Origin: Isoetes taiwanensis
Lineage: Eukaryota > Streptophyta > Lycopodiopsida > Isoetales > Isoetaceae
Assembly (NCBI GenBank): GCA_021234155.1
Contig: JAJEKV010000039.1
Span: forward strand, 4,136,745-4,200,744
Length of the DNA stretch: 64,000 nt
Direction of reading: 5' to 3'
A program made the translations under genes and the position numbers. Shown piece by piece: positions 23,085 through 33,889 of the stretch. The notes under the pieces are model-generated. The model made no database searches and was not told where the DNA came from. It worked only from the letters and a program-made list of their open reading frames with translations. Numbering within the stretch: the first letter of the stretch is position 1; every line of letters starts with the position of its first letter.

Positions 23085-23513
23085 GTTGATTGCATTACAT
23101 ATGTGGGGAGGGAGATGAAATATATAGGGCAATCGTCGAATTCTTGGAAACGTATGAAAGAACATATGAAGAAGCCAAATAAGAAAATGGCTAAAGATGT
23201 TGAGAAGTATGGATGCATTTTGAACATGTTCCAGTTTGAGATATTGGGGCATGCCGCCAATCAACACGATGCGAACATATTAGAAAAGCAATTTATTCGG
23301 GAGCATAACACTGTTAAGAATGGCTATAACAATTTGCGTGGCAATCCTTCAAGTTCAAAAAAGTTTTGGTATTTGACGCGAAATGAAAAATTACGATATT
23401 ATACAACGTCATATGTGGGGCTGAATGGGAGACGTAAATTGATTATTATTGCGTTTGTATTTGTATGGGACGCTGAAATTGATAAATGTGTTATGTGTAC
23501 TATAGATTCATGA
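23085..23513 (+). CDS. small GIY-YIG nuclease-like protein
   Basis: The frame opens after a TGA at 23082-23084. It reads CITYVGREMKYIGQSSNSWK then RMKEH, later HDANILEKQFIREHNTVKNG and YN. That is the GIY-YIG order: a Y-IG strand (KYIGQ), the catalytic Arg (WKRMKEH), and the metal-binding Glu in LEKQFI, followed by NT..NGYN. The first GIY is weak (ITY), and no good ATG precedes it, the first being within the motif, so the N-terminus may be lost. About 135 residues, with a basic, aromatic tail. GIY-YIG enzymes cut DNA; stand-alone versions occur in homing endonucleases, phages and large DNA viruses, and a related domain occurs in Penelope retroelements. No reverse transcriptase is found next to it. 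Confidence 0.65.
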   Translation, partial: VDCITYVGREMKYIGQSSNSWKRMKEHMKKPNKKMAKDVEKYGCILNMFQFEILGHAANQHDANILEKQFIREHNTVKNGYNNLRGNPSSSKKFWYLTRNEKLRYYTTSYVGLNGRRKLIIIAFVFVWDAEIDKCVMCTIDS

Positions 23514-24000
23514 CTTGTGCTCCATGTGTTCCTTATGGTCCTTGAATGTTAAGTTTATAAATTTAATATGATATTTGATTTTCAAGGAATATACTTTAAC
23601 ATTGTTTTTAATCTTCAAGTTCAAGTCGACAAGCATGGACCTCAGGTAGGTCACGCCTATTGGAGTTATCTAGGTTCAATTCCTAGAGGGTACTCTAATT
23701 ACATTTGCAATCTTGAACATGATTGCAAGCTCATATTGGTTGATTCACATTGATTGCTACATTGTTTACATCAGGCTTTCATAATAAATTCATTTGTACT
23801 TGCAACGCGTGATGTATATATTATTTTGTACCATAATCACCAACTTGACCATTGTGTATTTTTGCAAATCCGTCTCTATTTTCCGACCATAGGGTAAATT
23901 TTTTATAAAAGTATTCATTTGAGACCATATTTATACTTTCGTATATCTGAATTGAATTTGCACACAAATCTAGGGCCACCCCTGCAATATTTGTCATTTT
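23514..24000. other. non-coding stretch after the GIY-YIG ORF
   Basis: A short plus frame (KHGPQVGHAYWSYLGSIPRG) lies at 23568-23753 but has no recognised motif. Otherwise nothing. Confidence 0.3.
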
Positions 24001-24001
24001 T

Positions 24002-24048
<47 letters not shown>
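24001..24048. repeat. poly-T tract (~47 bases)
   Basis: An almost unbroken run of T. On the minus strand it is a poly-A, which could be the tail of an inserted retrotransposed sequence, but I could not identify the body. Assembly length is unreliable here. Confidence 0.85.
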
Positions 24049-24484
24049 CGTTTTGGCAGGCTTGAAGCAAGGGATGGGAGAGAGAAGGGTTTTTGCGCAG
24101 ATGATAAGCTAAACGAAGGTACTTTGGATATAGATGTTGTGGAATGCATTGTCAAAAAAAGAGGTGAATCCCAAGTTACCAACTAAAAGACTTAGTCAAT
24201 CACAATCATTGAAACAAGCATAGATGAGTGTATTGGATTCAATTAAACCTAGCATAGTTGAAATAAGAATTGTATAGCAATGAAGGGTGGGTAAGACAAG
24301 TAGGAATGTTTAACCATCAGATGTATTAGCGTGTTCTCGTTAAGAAGTTGAGGATAAAATATAATGGCCTCATGGCTGTTTAACTTGTTATACATGTGTG
24401 TCTATTAAGAGGCACAAAGGCACACCAGGAGACTTTTGACAGGGCCTTGCTTACTAGACGGCTCAGGATAGTCTTACCCTGGTT
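24049..24484. other. non-coding, no recognised feature
   Basis: Nothing supported between the poly-T tract and the palindrome array. Confidence 0.3.
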
Positions 24485-25155
24485 TCGGGGATCCCGGAGG
24501 TAAAAATACCGGCCTCCGGTATCACCACCAGGGCTCGACGGAACCCGTTCCAGGCCCCTCTGTTTCCGTCTTCACGCGTGAGGGGCCGCACCACGGAGGG
24601 GCCCCGTCGGCTTCTACCGGCGCCATATCAGGGCCGTCCGTGGTGTTCCCCACCTCCGGTATCACCATAAAAAGTACGTCGTGATCCCGCCGTCCGGAAT
24701 CACCTCCACGTGATCCCGGCCTCCGGGATCTCCATGCCATGGCCGATAGCTGCGCCTGTATCAGCCGTGGTGAATCCCTCCTCTGGGATCCCCGAATCTG
24801 ATGGGTGTGATCCCCTCCTCCGGGATCACCATCGCTCGGCCCATATCGGCCGCCCGATATACGCCAGGTTATCCCGGCCTCCGGGATCACCACCATGGCC
24901 GATATCGGGGGCCCAAGAATATGCTGCCCTCCAGGATCCCCGCGAGGACTTTTCGGTGAAAACGTCCTTCGGGATCACCACTGCGGGGGCGATCCCCGCT
25001 TCTAGGATTCCCATGTACTTTATGCCTGAATCGACGGTGGCCAGCAGCCGTGGACAGATCAAGCGGTCGGTTTTGTACATGCCAGCCCATGCACGAACCA
25101 ACCATTGAGATCTGGACACCTGGGATGTTGAAAACCACCCTCCGGGATCCCACTT
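24485..25155. repeat. GC-rich array of GATCCCGGAGG / CCTCCGGGATC motifs, left of the MULE gene
   Basis: The 11-base motif and its complement recur many times with small changes (for example at 24488, 24717, 24782, 24817, 24876 and 25140), spaced about 35-90 bases apart. The same motif fills 37550-39250 on the other side of the transposase gene. Open frames on both strands here (with PGSRGG-like peptides) come from the repeat and are not genes. The array may be the subterminal region of the MULE. Confidence 0.7.
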
Positions 25156-26197
25156 TTGTCTTCCAGAATCTCTCTGCGCTGCTGCATGCACAGACGAATG
25201 TTCGAATCGGCCTGGCAGCTATGGACATTTAGGGGCTGGAGGAGAAGATAGCACAGGTATTTATCTGCTTAAGATTAATTTTAGGAGGTAAGAAACGTAT
25301 ATCTGAGCTCCCTTTCTCGCCATTCCCAGCTACGTGCTGAAATACATGTGGAGTCACCCCCTAATGGCATTTTCGACCACAACAACCTACACTGGTTTCC
25401 CGAAGAGCACCAAGTTCCTTCTGTACATGGAGGTGGAGAAATGCTTGTCTGGACCTGCTACTTTCCAACAAACCGGGTTGAAGACTTCATTCTTGGAGAG
25501 CAAAGAAATTGTGTGGCACCGTGCAGTTTCTACTTAAGGAGTCCCCAGGACAAGACTTTGAACACTCACGTAGTTGCTGATGGACCACGTCAACCTGGCA
25601 CACGCAGGAAAAGAGTTGAGAGGGGAGAGAGTGTGCGTAGGGGCTGCCAATGCCATTAGGCAACTCTACCTTCTTGCAGATTGCTCGCAAGTTACTTATT
25701 ATGGGTTTGAGCATAGAAATCTCCAAGGTGAGCCTTCCCATGGTAAATTTGTTGATGTAGAGAAAGGTATCAGATTCAAGCTAGCACCGTGGATCTCTCA
25801 GGAATTGAGGGAATGGGTTAGAGAAAAGCTCGTGCATTGGCACACCCCACGAAGTGTTATGAACATGCACGAGGAGAGGTGGAGATTTAAACTCAATGTG
25901 CATGGCAAGGATAGTATGTATAGGGATGACGTGCTGAAGATCCGGGATGTTTACAACATTGAGAAGAGTGTTGTTAGAAACACTTGGAAGCTACATGAAA
26001 ACTTTCCCACTAGCACCAACATGTGGGTGCAACAACATCTAGAGTCCGTCTTCTTCTATGAACATGGTGACACGTTCCAATTGGGAGTGATGACTCCAAT
26101 CCAAAGAGACGCAATGCTGAAGTTTGGAAAGAATAGGGCCATTTGCATGGATGCAACCTTCAAAACTAATGACAAGAGGTACACTACTTTGGGTTCA

Positions 26198-26594
26198 TGT
26201 TAGAGCCTGAACTCTAACCTTGCAAGAAGGATGAAAAACCCAACAATCCAAGCTCAATCTATCAGATCAAAGCAATGCACAACACAAAGAATCCTCATCT
26301 CCATAGCTAGATCAAGCAAAAACACTCTCTCTCAATACACTGTCCTTCTGCTCTTCTCTCTCTCTCTCTCTCTCTCAGATAATACAATGCTCATCATGGA
26401 TACGTGCAAATATCCTGCACGCGTGCATTTGCGTACATCACTCCATATATGGTATACTATCTTCTATACCACCTCAATAGTGGTGAATGTGGTGACAAGT
26501 GTGGTGAGTGGTGACAAATGTGGTGAGTGGTGACGAGTGTGGTGAGTGGTGATGAGTGTGGTGATGAGTCTGGTGAGTGGTGATCACCCCAACA
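26198..26594 (-). repeat. left LTR (3' LTR of the gypsy element)
   Basis: Starts tgttag and ends caaca on the plus strand, matching 35352-35756. It contains a (TC)n run (about 26353-26379) and a long GTGGTGA-type microsatellite (26470-26585). The sequence just inside it (tggcgaccacagtggg) looks like a primer-binding site and not the polypurine tract expected at this end. Confidence 0.9.
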
Positions 26595-26910
26595 GTGGCG
26601 ACCACAGTGGGAAAATATGCCACTCTGTGGCGGAGAACCCACAACAAAACATACTACTATGGTCCTTGGGACATGTCCCCAAATGACACATTTACATGTA
26701 TGTTTAGAAAGAAAATACCCTCCTCAAATCCAAATGACTAATACACACCATAGCTCGTTGGATTCGTATCGCCGAAACACATCTTTTGATGTAGGATAGA
26801 TTGTGTATTATTGATCTGTCACCATCTGTTTTTACAGAAAAACGACCTGCTGTAACCCAAAAGTTCTCCACAAATTCTCTGTAATTGGAGCTATACCAAA
26901 TCTGAATCCC

Positions 26911-27021
26911 TTAGAACAACACTTCTCTTTCAAAATAAGGCCTGAGATCCTTGCCATTTCTGGGATTAGGCAACAATTCCCCTTCTGGAATCATCAAGTA
27001 GAAAGCCCCACCTGGTACCAA
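26911..27021 (-). pseudogene. displaced C-terminus of the gypsy integrase
   Basis: The minus frame reads YMVLVPGGAFYLMIPEGELL then PNPRNGKDLRPYFE, REVLF and a TAA at 26911-26913. G-A-(Y/F)-x-L...P.P.NG..L.(P/K)YY/F is the usual end of gypsy integrases. It belongs to the pol frame that stops at 29571 and is separated from it by the insert. Confidence 0.8.
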
Positions 27022-29570
27022 CACCATATAGTACATTGTCTCAAATCTTATAGTATTTCGCAAACTATGTTATATAGTATACCAAAACTTGTATAGGCAT
27101 ACCCCACAAACGAGGATCTCTATGTACGGTCTAGATCGAGGAATAAAGGGCATATATGCTTATCCAACAGCTCTCGATGCCCGGAGTCACCCCCCGTGTG
27201 AATATGCACCCAAACCAAAGGGGGTTTAAGGGGGAATTTTATTTTAAGTGTGAAATGTAATGGTTTGTGTTATATCTAAAAAAAATTTGGCCCCTTCGGG
27301 GCTTTCAACACAAATCATTACATTATACAGAAACAATTGATATTATAACAGGGATTTTATTTTAAAATGCTGGGTATAATAGTTTATGTAAATTAATATT
27401 TATGGTTGTTATATGCTAGTTGTTACATTAAAAAAAATGCCTAACAAAAGCAATATGTAGGCCAAGAAACATGACAATATACCATATGATAATAAAATAT
27501 GTGTGTCTATTAGCTACAAAGTAGACAAGAAAAAATATCTTTGAGATGAAAAGCAACTAGAAACAAAGGCAACTTTAGTGATGTGGTTATTGAGAAACAA
27601 ATATGCACTCTTTATCTTTGCCAAACAAATGTTAGGGTTTGAAGCCACAAATATACATAGTAACAATATATTTGGGATAACATTGGAATGCCAAAGCATA
27701 TTTGTCCCATTGTTCCAACTTGCCTATCTGTGATTGCTGCTTGAGATGCTGCAGATGCCCATAATTTGTACTGCAAAAGGGTTCATACCACAATAGAAGA
27801 GGACATGGCATAGGTGCCAGATGATGAGCAAGAAGTTAGTAGCATGTGCATCTCTAGCATCGTCAGCATGTCTGCTCCTCTCCAGCATTGCCAATATATT
27901 TGCTTCTCATAGAGACATGAAGAAATGCAAAAAATCGAAGATTAAAAGCTTCAAACCTCAACTTAGAAGGCAGGTCACAATTTCCTACACAAAGATGAAG
28001 ATGATATTACAATAAGATGATGGAAAAAAATGGAATTTCTTCGATATGGTATTATGACCAAAAAAAAAGCTTACCGCAGGTGTATGTGAATGATGAAGCA
28101 TTATTCTTCACATTGTATAGTAGTTATAACTCAAAAGAAATGATCAGTATCATGATAGAATAATAACAACCATGAAACAAAACCAGGGACATACACGATC
28201 CACTATTTGCTGCATGTAATATATTTTTCCAGCTGCTACATGAATGCTTAACCTGATAACGATCATACTGAATGGAAGATACATTGATGACATGACCTAG
28301 ATATGTGACAAGAACAAGGACACATTTTCACAGACAAGGAAAAGATGCAGGGATTTATCAACAAGTCCATTTCTTACATATTCTCTCAAGTCTAGGTATG
28401 GACTTGAACTTCCTAGCAGGTTGTAAAGGAAAAGTTTTGTAGGAAATTGATCAGGATCAGTGCAAAGAGCTAAAGCAACCTGGAGAAATGAAGACTTGAA
28501 TTCAGGAGTTTGTAGCTTCCAAGCCATCTACGATAGCATGGAATACTAAAACAAGGTATGACAAACATTTCACATTGAATCTCTGTTTTGGGGCAAAATA
28601 TTTTCTGGAGTAAAGTTGCAAGATATAAAAAGAAATGGGTACCATTGGCACTACCGGATGCTGCTAGTGAAGTATTATCTACAAATGGCAATCAAAGATT
28701 ACTGCTTTAGTTGCAGCACACAGATCTTTGTTTGATTAAATACTAAAGTAACTTCGTCTGCTTTGGTGTTGCCTGTTGCCATTAAACACATGCCAAATCC
28801 AAAACCCTGGAACCATAATCGTTTCAAAAAACAATACTAAACAGGTCTGCTTTGGAAGCCTTTTCTCACCTGAACACAAAAACATACTATAGTGCATAGG
28901 AATTGGAACCTTAAGTTGAAGGCCCACTGGAATACCTGAATTGCTTGTAGGAGCCGATTTCAGGCGATTGGCCTTCCCGAGTTGGTTCGAGGAGGGCCAG
29001 GAAGGGATTTCGCAGGAGCTTCCTTCCATGGAAGAAACAAACCGTATGAAAACTGCAGCTATTTCTTCTCTGCTTCTTCAGCTCTGCATCCGGCTACACA
29101 AGTCAGAGAAAAGCGACCTGCCACAACCTAGATTCGTCAAAGGCATTACTACAGGAATGCCTATCATCGCATGAGAAAAAAGAAAAAAAAAGGCGAAGAA
29201 GAAAAGGGTCAGAAGCGTAATTGAGCACATCCTTCGCTCTCTTTCTCGCTTCTTTGGCTATGCATCCGGCTACACAAGTCAGAGAAAAGCCTTCTTGGGT
29301 CGCGAAGTTCCTTGGCCTTCTCGGGTCGTGCTAAAATGCATTTTGGGTCGAACCCTAAAATGCATTTGGTCGAGCCGTGCATGCTTCATCAGCTTTAGAA
29401 ATTCATATGTGAACCATTGGAAATTGGCACTAAAATCAAGGCCGGCGTATGCACACTCTACATGTACCGATTAGTATGTCTCATGGAATACCTCATCAAA
29501 TCATATAAAAACCTTAAGGGAAAAAAGTATAAAAATATAAAAGAAACCCCCTGTTATTTTGCTACATATT
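27021..29570. mobile_element. ~2.5 kb insert inside the gypsy integrase gene
   Basis: Integrase coding stops after PFLIE at 29571 and resumes after 27021 (GAFYLMIPEGELLPNPRNGK), so the sequence between is an insertion. Its edges carry repeats found at 18.16-21.22 kb: S (inverted, 27021-27165), X (27184-27310) and Y (29447-29570). Inside are exon-like minus-strand pieces (28297-28527, WKLQTPEFKSSFL and TKLFLYNLLGSSSPYLDL; 28736-29029, starting MEGSSCEIPSWPSS, with a GT donor near 28870) that I do not recognise, and a short direct duplication (29075-29110 and 29262-29290, atgcatccggctacacaag). No transposase is seen. The termini and target duplication are not resolved. Confidence 0.65.
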
Positions 29571-31035
29571 CAATCAGAAATGGGCCTTCCCATGGGCTTT
29601 GAAATTTGGATAGATGCTTCTTAGTGGTCCTGCACAACACCAATTGGCCTTCCTCAAATGGATTTATAACCTGTAACTTGTCTTTGATCAGCTTTACTTT
29701 CTGTTTATGCCTCATATTGAAGTCTGCTGCTTCTTGTCTCATCTCTTGCAATTGCAGCAAATCATCCATCCTGGGAGATGGAACTTCTCCTAAATTCTCA
29801 TAATAAGGTAGCTCCACAAATGAACACAAAGGAATGTCCAAATGAATAGGCATCACAGCCTGCACTCCATAAACCAATTCAAATGGTGTAAATCCTGTAG
29901 CCAACTTGTAAGTACACCTGAAACTCCATAAGGCACCTGTCAAGTTCATGCCAATTTCTTTGATTATCCTTCACTGTTTTGGCCAAGATAGCTTTCAGAA
30001 TTTTGTTAGTAGACTCAGCTTGCCCATTGCCCTGTGGATAATAAGCAGAAGCTTGCACATGTTGAACACTAATCTTTTCTGTTAACTGAGCTACTACTTT
30101 ACCCATGAAATGAGTTCCTCGATCAGACAAAAGAATTGTTGGAACACCAAACCGAGAAATCAAATTGTGATAACTGTGGTATTTTCTGTAGCATGCTTTG
30201 CTAGAATTGCTTCTACCCACTTTGTAAACATGCATGTGGCTGCCAATATATACTTATGACCTTTGGAAGATGGAGGATTGATAGGCCCAATGTAATCCAA
30301 TCCCCACATATGGAACGGACCAACACTCAAAATAGGATGGAATGCCATATTATTATGGCCTGTTAACTGCTTGTGCCTCTGACACTTCTCACATTTGCTA
30401 ACAAAGTCTCTAGTATCCTTGTAAAGAGTTGGCCAATAATATCCCCAATGAAGGATCTTCCTAGCTGTCGTTCTGGCTGCAAAATGCCCCTGACAATCAT
30501 GTGCTTGCTGCAACAAATCCCGAGTTTGCTGACTAGCAACACATCTTAATAAGAGACCTTCCATAGTCCTCTTATAAAGAATAGCCTCATGCACCATATA
30601 ACCAGCTGCTTGTACACTAAGAGCATGCTTTTGTTGCTTTGAAAACGATGAAGGATAAGTCTGATCTTGTAAATACCTGTATATATTGGCATACCAAAGA
30701 TCCACGGTCTCAATGAACCCCTGTAATACTCCATTATCCTGAAATGCTACTTGCTGGTCTGTTTCCTCTTCTATTTCAGCACCACTACTCAAATAGGAAC
30801 TTGGATTATGAGCTCCTTGAGCCATCTTAACATACTTCAATTCAAATTCTTGTATGATAAGAGCCCATCTTGTAAACTTAGGATCTTGGACAGTCTTATT
30901 GTAAATGCATGGCAATGGGTTCATATCCATATGAATGTAGACATACTGTACATTTGCTGAATTCCATTGTGAAGGAAGAAGATAATGTGTAAATTTATTC
31001 AAGGCCCACTTCAATGCCAACCCAAGATGCTCCAC
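29571..31035 (-). CDS. gypsy RNase H end and integrase, C-terminus displaced by an insert
   Basis: It begins with the end of RNase H (LALKWALNKFTHYLLPSQW; RWALIIQEFELKYVKMAQG). Next comes the integrase zinc finger (CQGHF ... CEKCQRHK), then the catalytic core: Asp in MWGLDYIGPI, Asp in ILLSDRGTHF, Glu in YYPQGNGQAESTNK, a DDE layout. Frameshifts lie near 30180 and 29930. The C-terminal part (FELVYGVQAVMP; SPWEGPFLIE) reaches 29571 and then runs into repeat Y. The missing end is found at 26911-27021. Confidence 0.85.
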
Positions 31036-31041
31036 ATGAGT

Positions 31042-32209
31042 CTATTTATGCTCTTGTGGAGTTAACAACCTGCTAGCATAGTAATTCACATCATAATGCT
31101 TTTGCTGATTTTTCTGACATAGTGTGACAGCCAAAGCTTGCTCCCAAACTGTAAAGAATAAATGAAATGACTCACTCATTCTTGGAGGAATCAACAAAGT
31201 TCTCTTTTTCAATTGTCCAAGGCACCATTCAAATGCTTCTTGAGCGTCCTCCTTCCATCTAAAATTCTGCCCTGGCTTCATACAATCCACAAGTGGCTGG
31301 GTTATTTTAGCAAAATTGTGCAAATACCTCCTACTAAAACTGAGTTGGCCATATAAGCTTCTCACTTGTGATACATTTGTAGGTGGTTTTACCTTCTCCA
31401 AGGCTGCAATCTTACCATGATCCACTTGTAATCCCTTTTCTGAAACATAATTGCCCAATAGTTTTCCTCCTCTAGTGAAGAAAATACACTTAGCAGGATT
31501 CAAACTTATACCATCCAGCCGGCATCTTTCAAGAACTTTTCTGAGATGATCCAAGTGATCCTTTCTTGGATTCGAAAACACTGTTAAGTCATCTATAAAG
31601 ACTCTCAAAAAGTCTAAAATATCATGAAAAGCATATGTCATAGCTCGCTGAAATGTGGCTGGAGCATTTGTGAGGCCAAAAGGTAATACCTTGTAAGCAT
31701 AGATGCCAAAAGGTGTTCGAAAAGTCGTCATTGCTTGATGTGGTGGATAGATTTGGATCTGATTATATCCTGAGTACCCATCCAAGAAAGAATAGGCCTG
31801 ATTTCCTGCAACAATATCCAATAAAGTGTCTATGAATGGTGTAGGAAAATGATCTCTTTTGGTAGCTTTGTTGAGATCCCTGTAATCAATGCATACTCGG
31901 ATTGAGTGGCTTTCTCACTGGTACAATAGAACTGATCCAATCTGAATTTGGCACTGGTACAATAAATCCTGCCTCCAAAAGCTTCATGACTTCAACCTTT
32001 ACTTGCTCCTCTATTGCTGGACTCATTCTCCTTTGAGCTTGTTGGACTGGTTTTGATCCTTGTTTCAAATCAATGGTACGAACCACAACCTCCGGTGGAA
32101 TGCCTTTCAATTCTTTGTAATTTCTTGCCAAAACATCCCTGAATTCTCTTAACAAAGATATCAAATCACGTTCCTCCTCTTGAGTAAGATCTCCTCCAAT
32201 AGTAACCAA
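31042..32209 (-). CDS. gypsy reverse transcriptase and start of RNase H
   Basis: The first frame (31886-32209) has the pre-RT motif RRMSPAIEEQVKVEVMKLLE followed by AGFIVPVPNSDWISSIVPV. A frameshift near 31880-31890 moves reading to 31042-31821, which gives FLDGYSGYNQIQI, TPFGIYAYKVLPFGLTNAPA, the catalytic FIDDLTVFS (YxDD box with Phe) and LLGNYVSEKGL. The thumb/connection follows (VRSLYGQLSFSRRYLHNFA) and then the start of RNase H, ending with a stop after LLTPQEHK. The enzyme would copy element RNA into DNA. Confidence 0.9.
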
Positions 32210-33879
32210 TTCTTCTTGATTTCCTTGAGAAATATTGATGTTCTTGACTGAATGTGGTGACTGTAATGAAGGTGGTGAGTGTGGTGATGAATGTGGTGAA
32301 TGTGGTGAATATGGTGACAGTGGTGAATGTGGTGCGTGTGATGACTGTGGTGACTGTAATGGATGTGGTGGATGTGATGATTGTGATGAATTTGGTGCAT
32401 GTGGTGACTATAATGACTGTGGTGCTGATCTGATTTACCTCATCCTCCAGAATGTGCGCATGCCACCAAGCTGCTTGTACTTGTATAGTGGGCTGATTTC
32501 TGTTTACCCCATCCATGCTTGATGTCAAAATCAGCATCTCTACTTGATCTTGATCAATTCCTTGCTGGAATAAAGTCTCCCCAATGGGTCTTTGAATGGA
32601 ATCTTCCTGCATGTTCACAAGAGTCTCTTGTAACTCCTCTTCACCAATACTTTCAAGTCTTTGGATATACTTATCGGCAACTTGCTGCTGTAAATGACAT
32701 ATTTCTGAAATTTGGGTACCTTTTAACCACTTGTACAAAGTCTTATCTTCCCTGTCACCCACTTCCAAGACATGAAAACAACTAAGACCTTGCTGCCCCG
32801 ACACCATAGCATTCTCTTTGCTGATTTCTAACTGCGGCCTGCTCAAAGAAGGATTGCAAAGAAAGGTACCTTTTGCTGATTTTAGAGGATGATCTATAGT
32901 AACCTTGTGTTCTCCTTGAAAGATGTTCATTTCGCGCTTCCTCCATGAAGTCTCAGCTTGTACGGCATCTAACCATGTACGGCTCAGCAACAAAGTATAA
33001 GTTTCAGCATGCACACTCTCTGGAAATTTCAAAACCATGAAATCCAAGATTGCTTCCACCTCATATACCTTGCATAAGACATTTTTTATGACTCCCATAG
33101 GCTGCACCTTCATTTGATTGAATGCTTTGAGCATCATAGTTGTCGGTTCCATCATTTTCAATCCAACTTGAAGCATTATATGGTAAGGCACTACATTCAC
33201 TCCACTGCCGGTATCTATGTTGGCCTCTTTGATTAGATATCCATTAATACTCACATCACAAAGAAATGGTCCAGGATCCTTGGATTGCCGGGCTGGTGGC
33301 TCCATTCTCCTCTTGTCAGTATCATTTGATATGATTTGTTGGACTGAAATTTCTGATTTTGTTCTTCCCCCTAACTCTTGCAACAAATTTGGAGAATAAT
33401 GCATCAATTGCTCAAGAGTAAGTGTAACTTTAGTGGCCAAAACTTGGCTGATCACATCATCTTCATTCTGAATTTCCTCATCCACCATAGGAGGCATCAC
33501 TATGGGCTGATTTTCTTTCTATAGACTGAACTGCATTACGTGGGCAAAGCACATTGAATTGCACCTTCTTAGGTGCTGACACCTTCAAAGCTTGTTCCTT
33601 CAAAGCCTTTGGAAAAGAGGTCTTAGTTTTCTCTGCAATTGGCACTACTCTTGGTTCTTGAACTACCTTTTGTGATCTTGTAACTGCATTTACTTCTCCA
33701 ATCTCTTCTTCTTGCTGAAATGGGTCATGCTCCACCTCAACAAATCCACAATTTACTACTGATTTTGCCTTCTCTTGCTTCTTAAGCTCCTCAATAAGAG
33801 CCTTAACTTGAGGATTATCAATGTACTTTGCATCTTGAATGCGAACATCATTATTAGGAAGAGGTACTGATTCAAACAC
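32166..33879 (-). CDS. gypsy protease region of pol, with microsatellite-encoded Thr-rich stretch
   Basis: Two overlapping frames (33478-33879 and 32166-33500) form the gag-pol linker and the aspartic protease. The catalytic motif is IDTGSGVNVVPYHIM, within CDVSINGYLIKEANIDTGSG. The last ~80 residues before the reverse transcriptase are very Thr/Ile/Phe-rich, because the DNA there (32235-32420) is a GTGGTGA/TGTGATGA-type microsatellite. The opposite strand and other frames give His-rich or Cys/Gly-rich peptides that I take as shadows. The protease would mature the polyprotein. Confidence 0.8.
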
Positions 33880-33889
33880 TTGCTGCTTT

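Noticed and set aside
23994-24182. Minus-strand open frame ending in poly-lysine
   Set aside because: The lysines come from the poly-T tract; no other evidence.
24522-25232. Several long open frames on both strands in the GC-rich array
   Set aside because: The frames follow the repeated GATCCCGGAGG motif, with no codon pattern or domain; the repeat explains them.
26457-26642. Minus-strand His/Ser-rich open frame beside the left LTR
   Set aside because: It is the LTR microsatellite read through.
32235-32522. Plus-strand open frame rich in Cys/Gly/Glu and minus-strand His-rich frame
   Set aside because: Both are read from the GTGGTGA-type microsatellite inside the gypsy pol; they are shadows and not metal-binding proteins.
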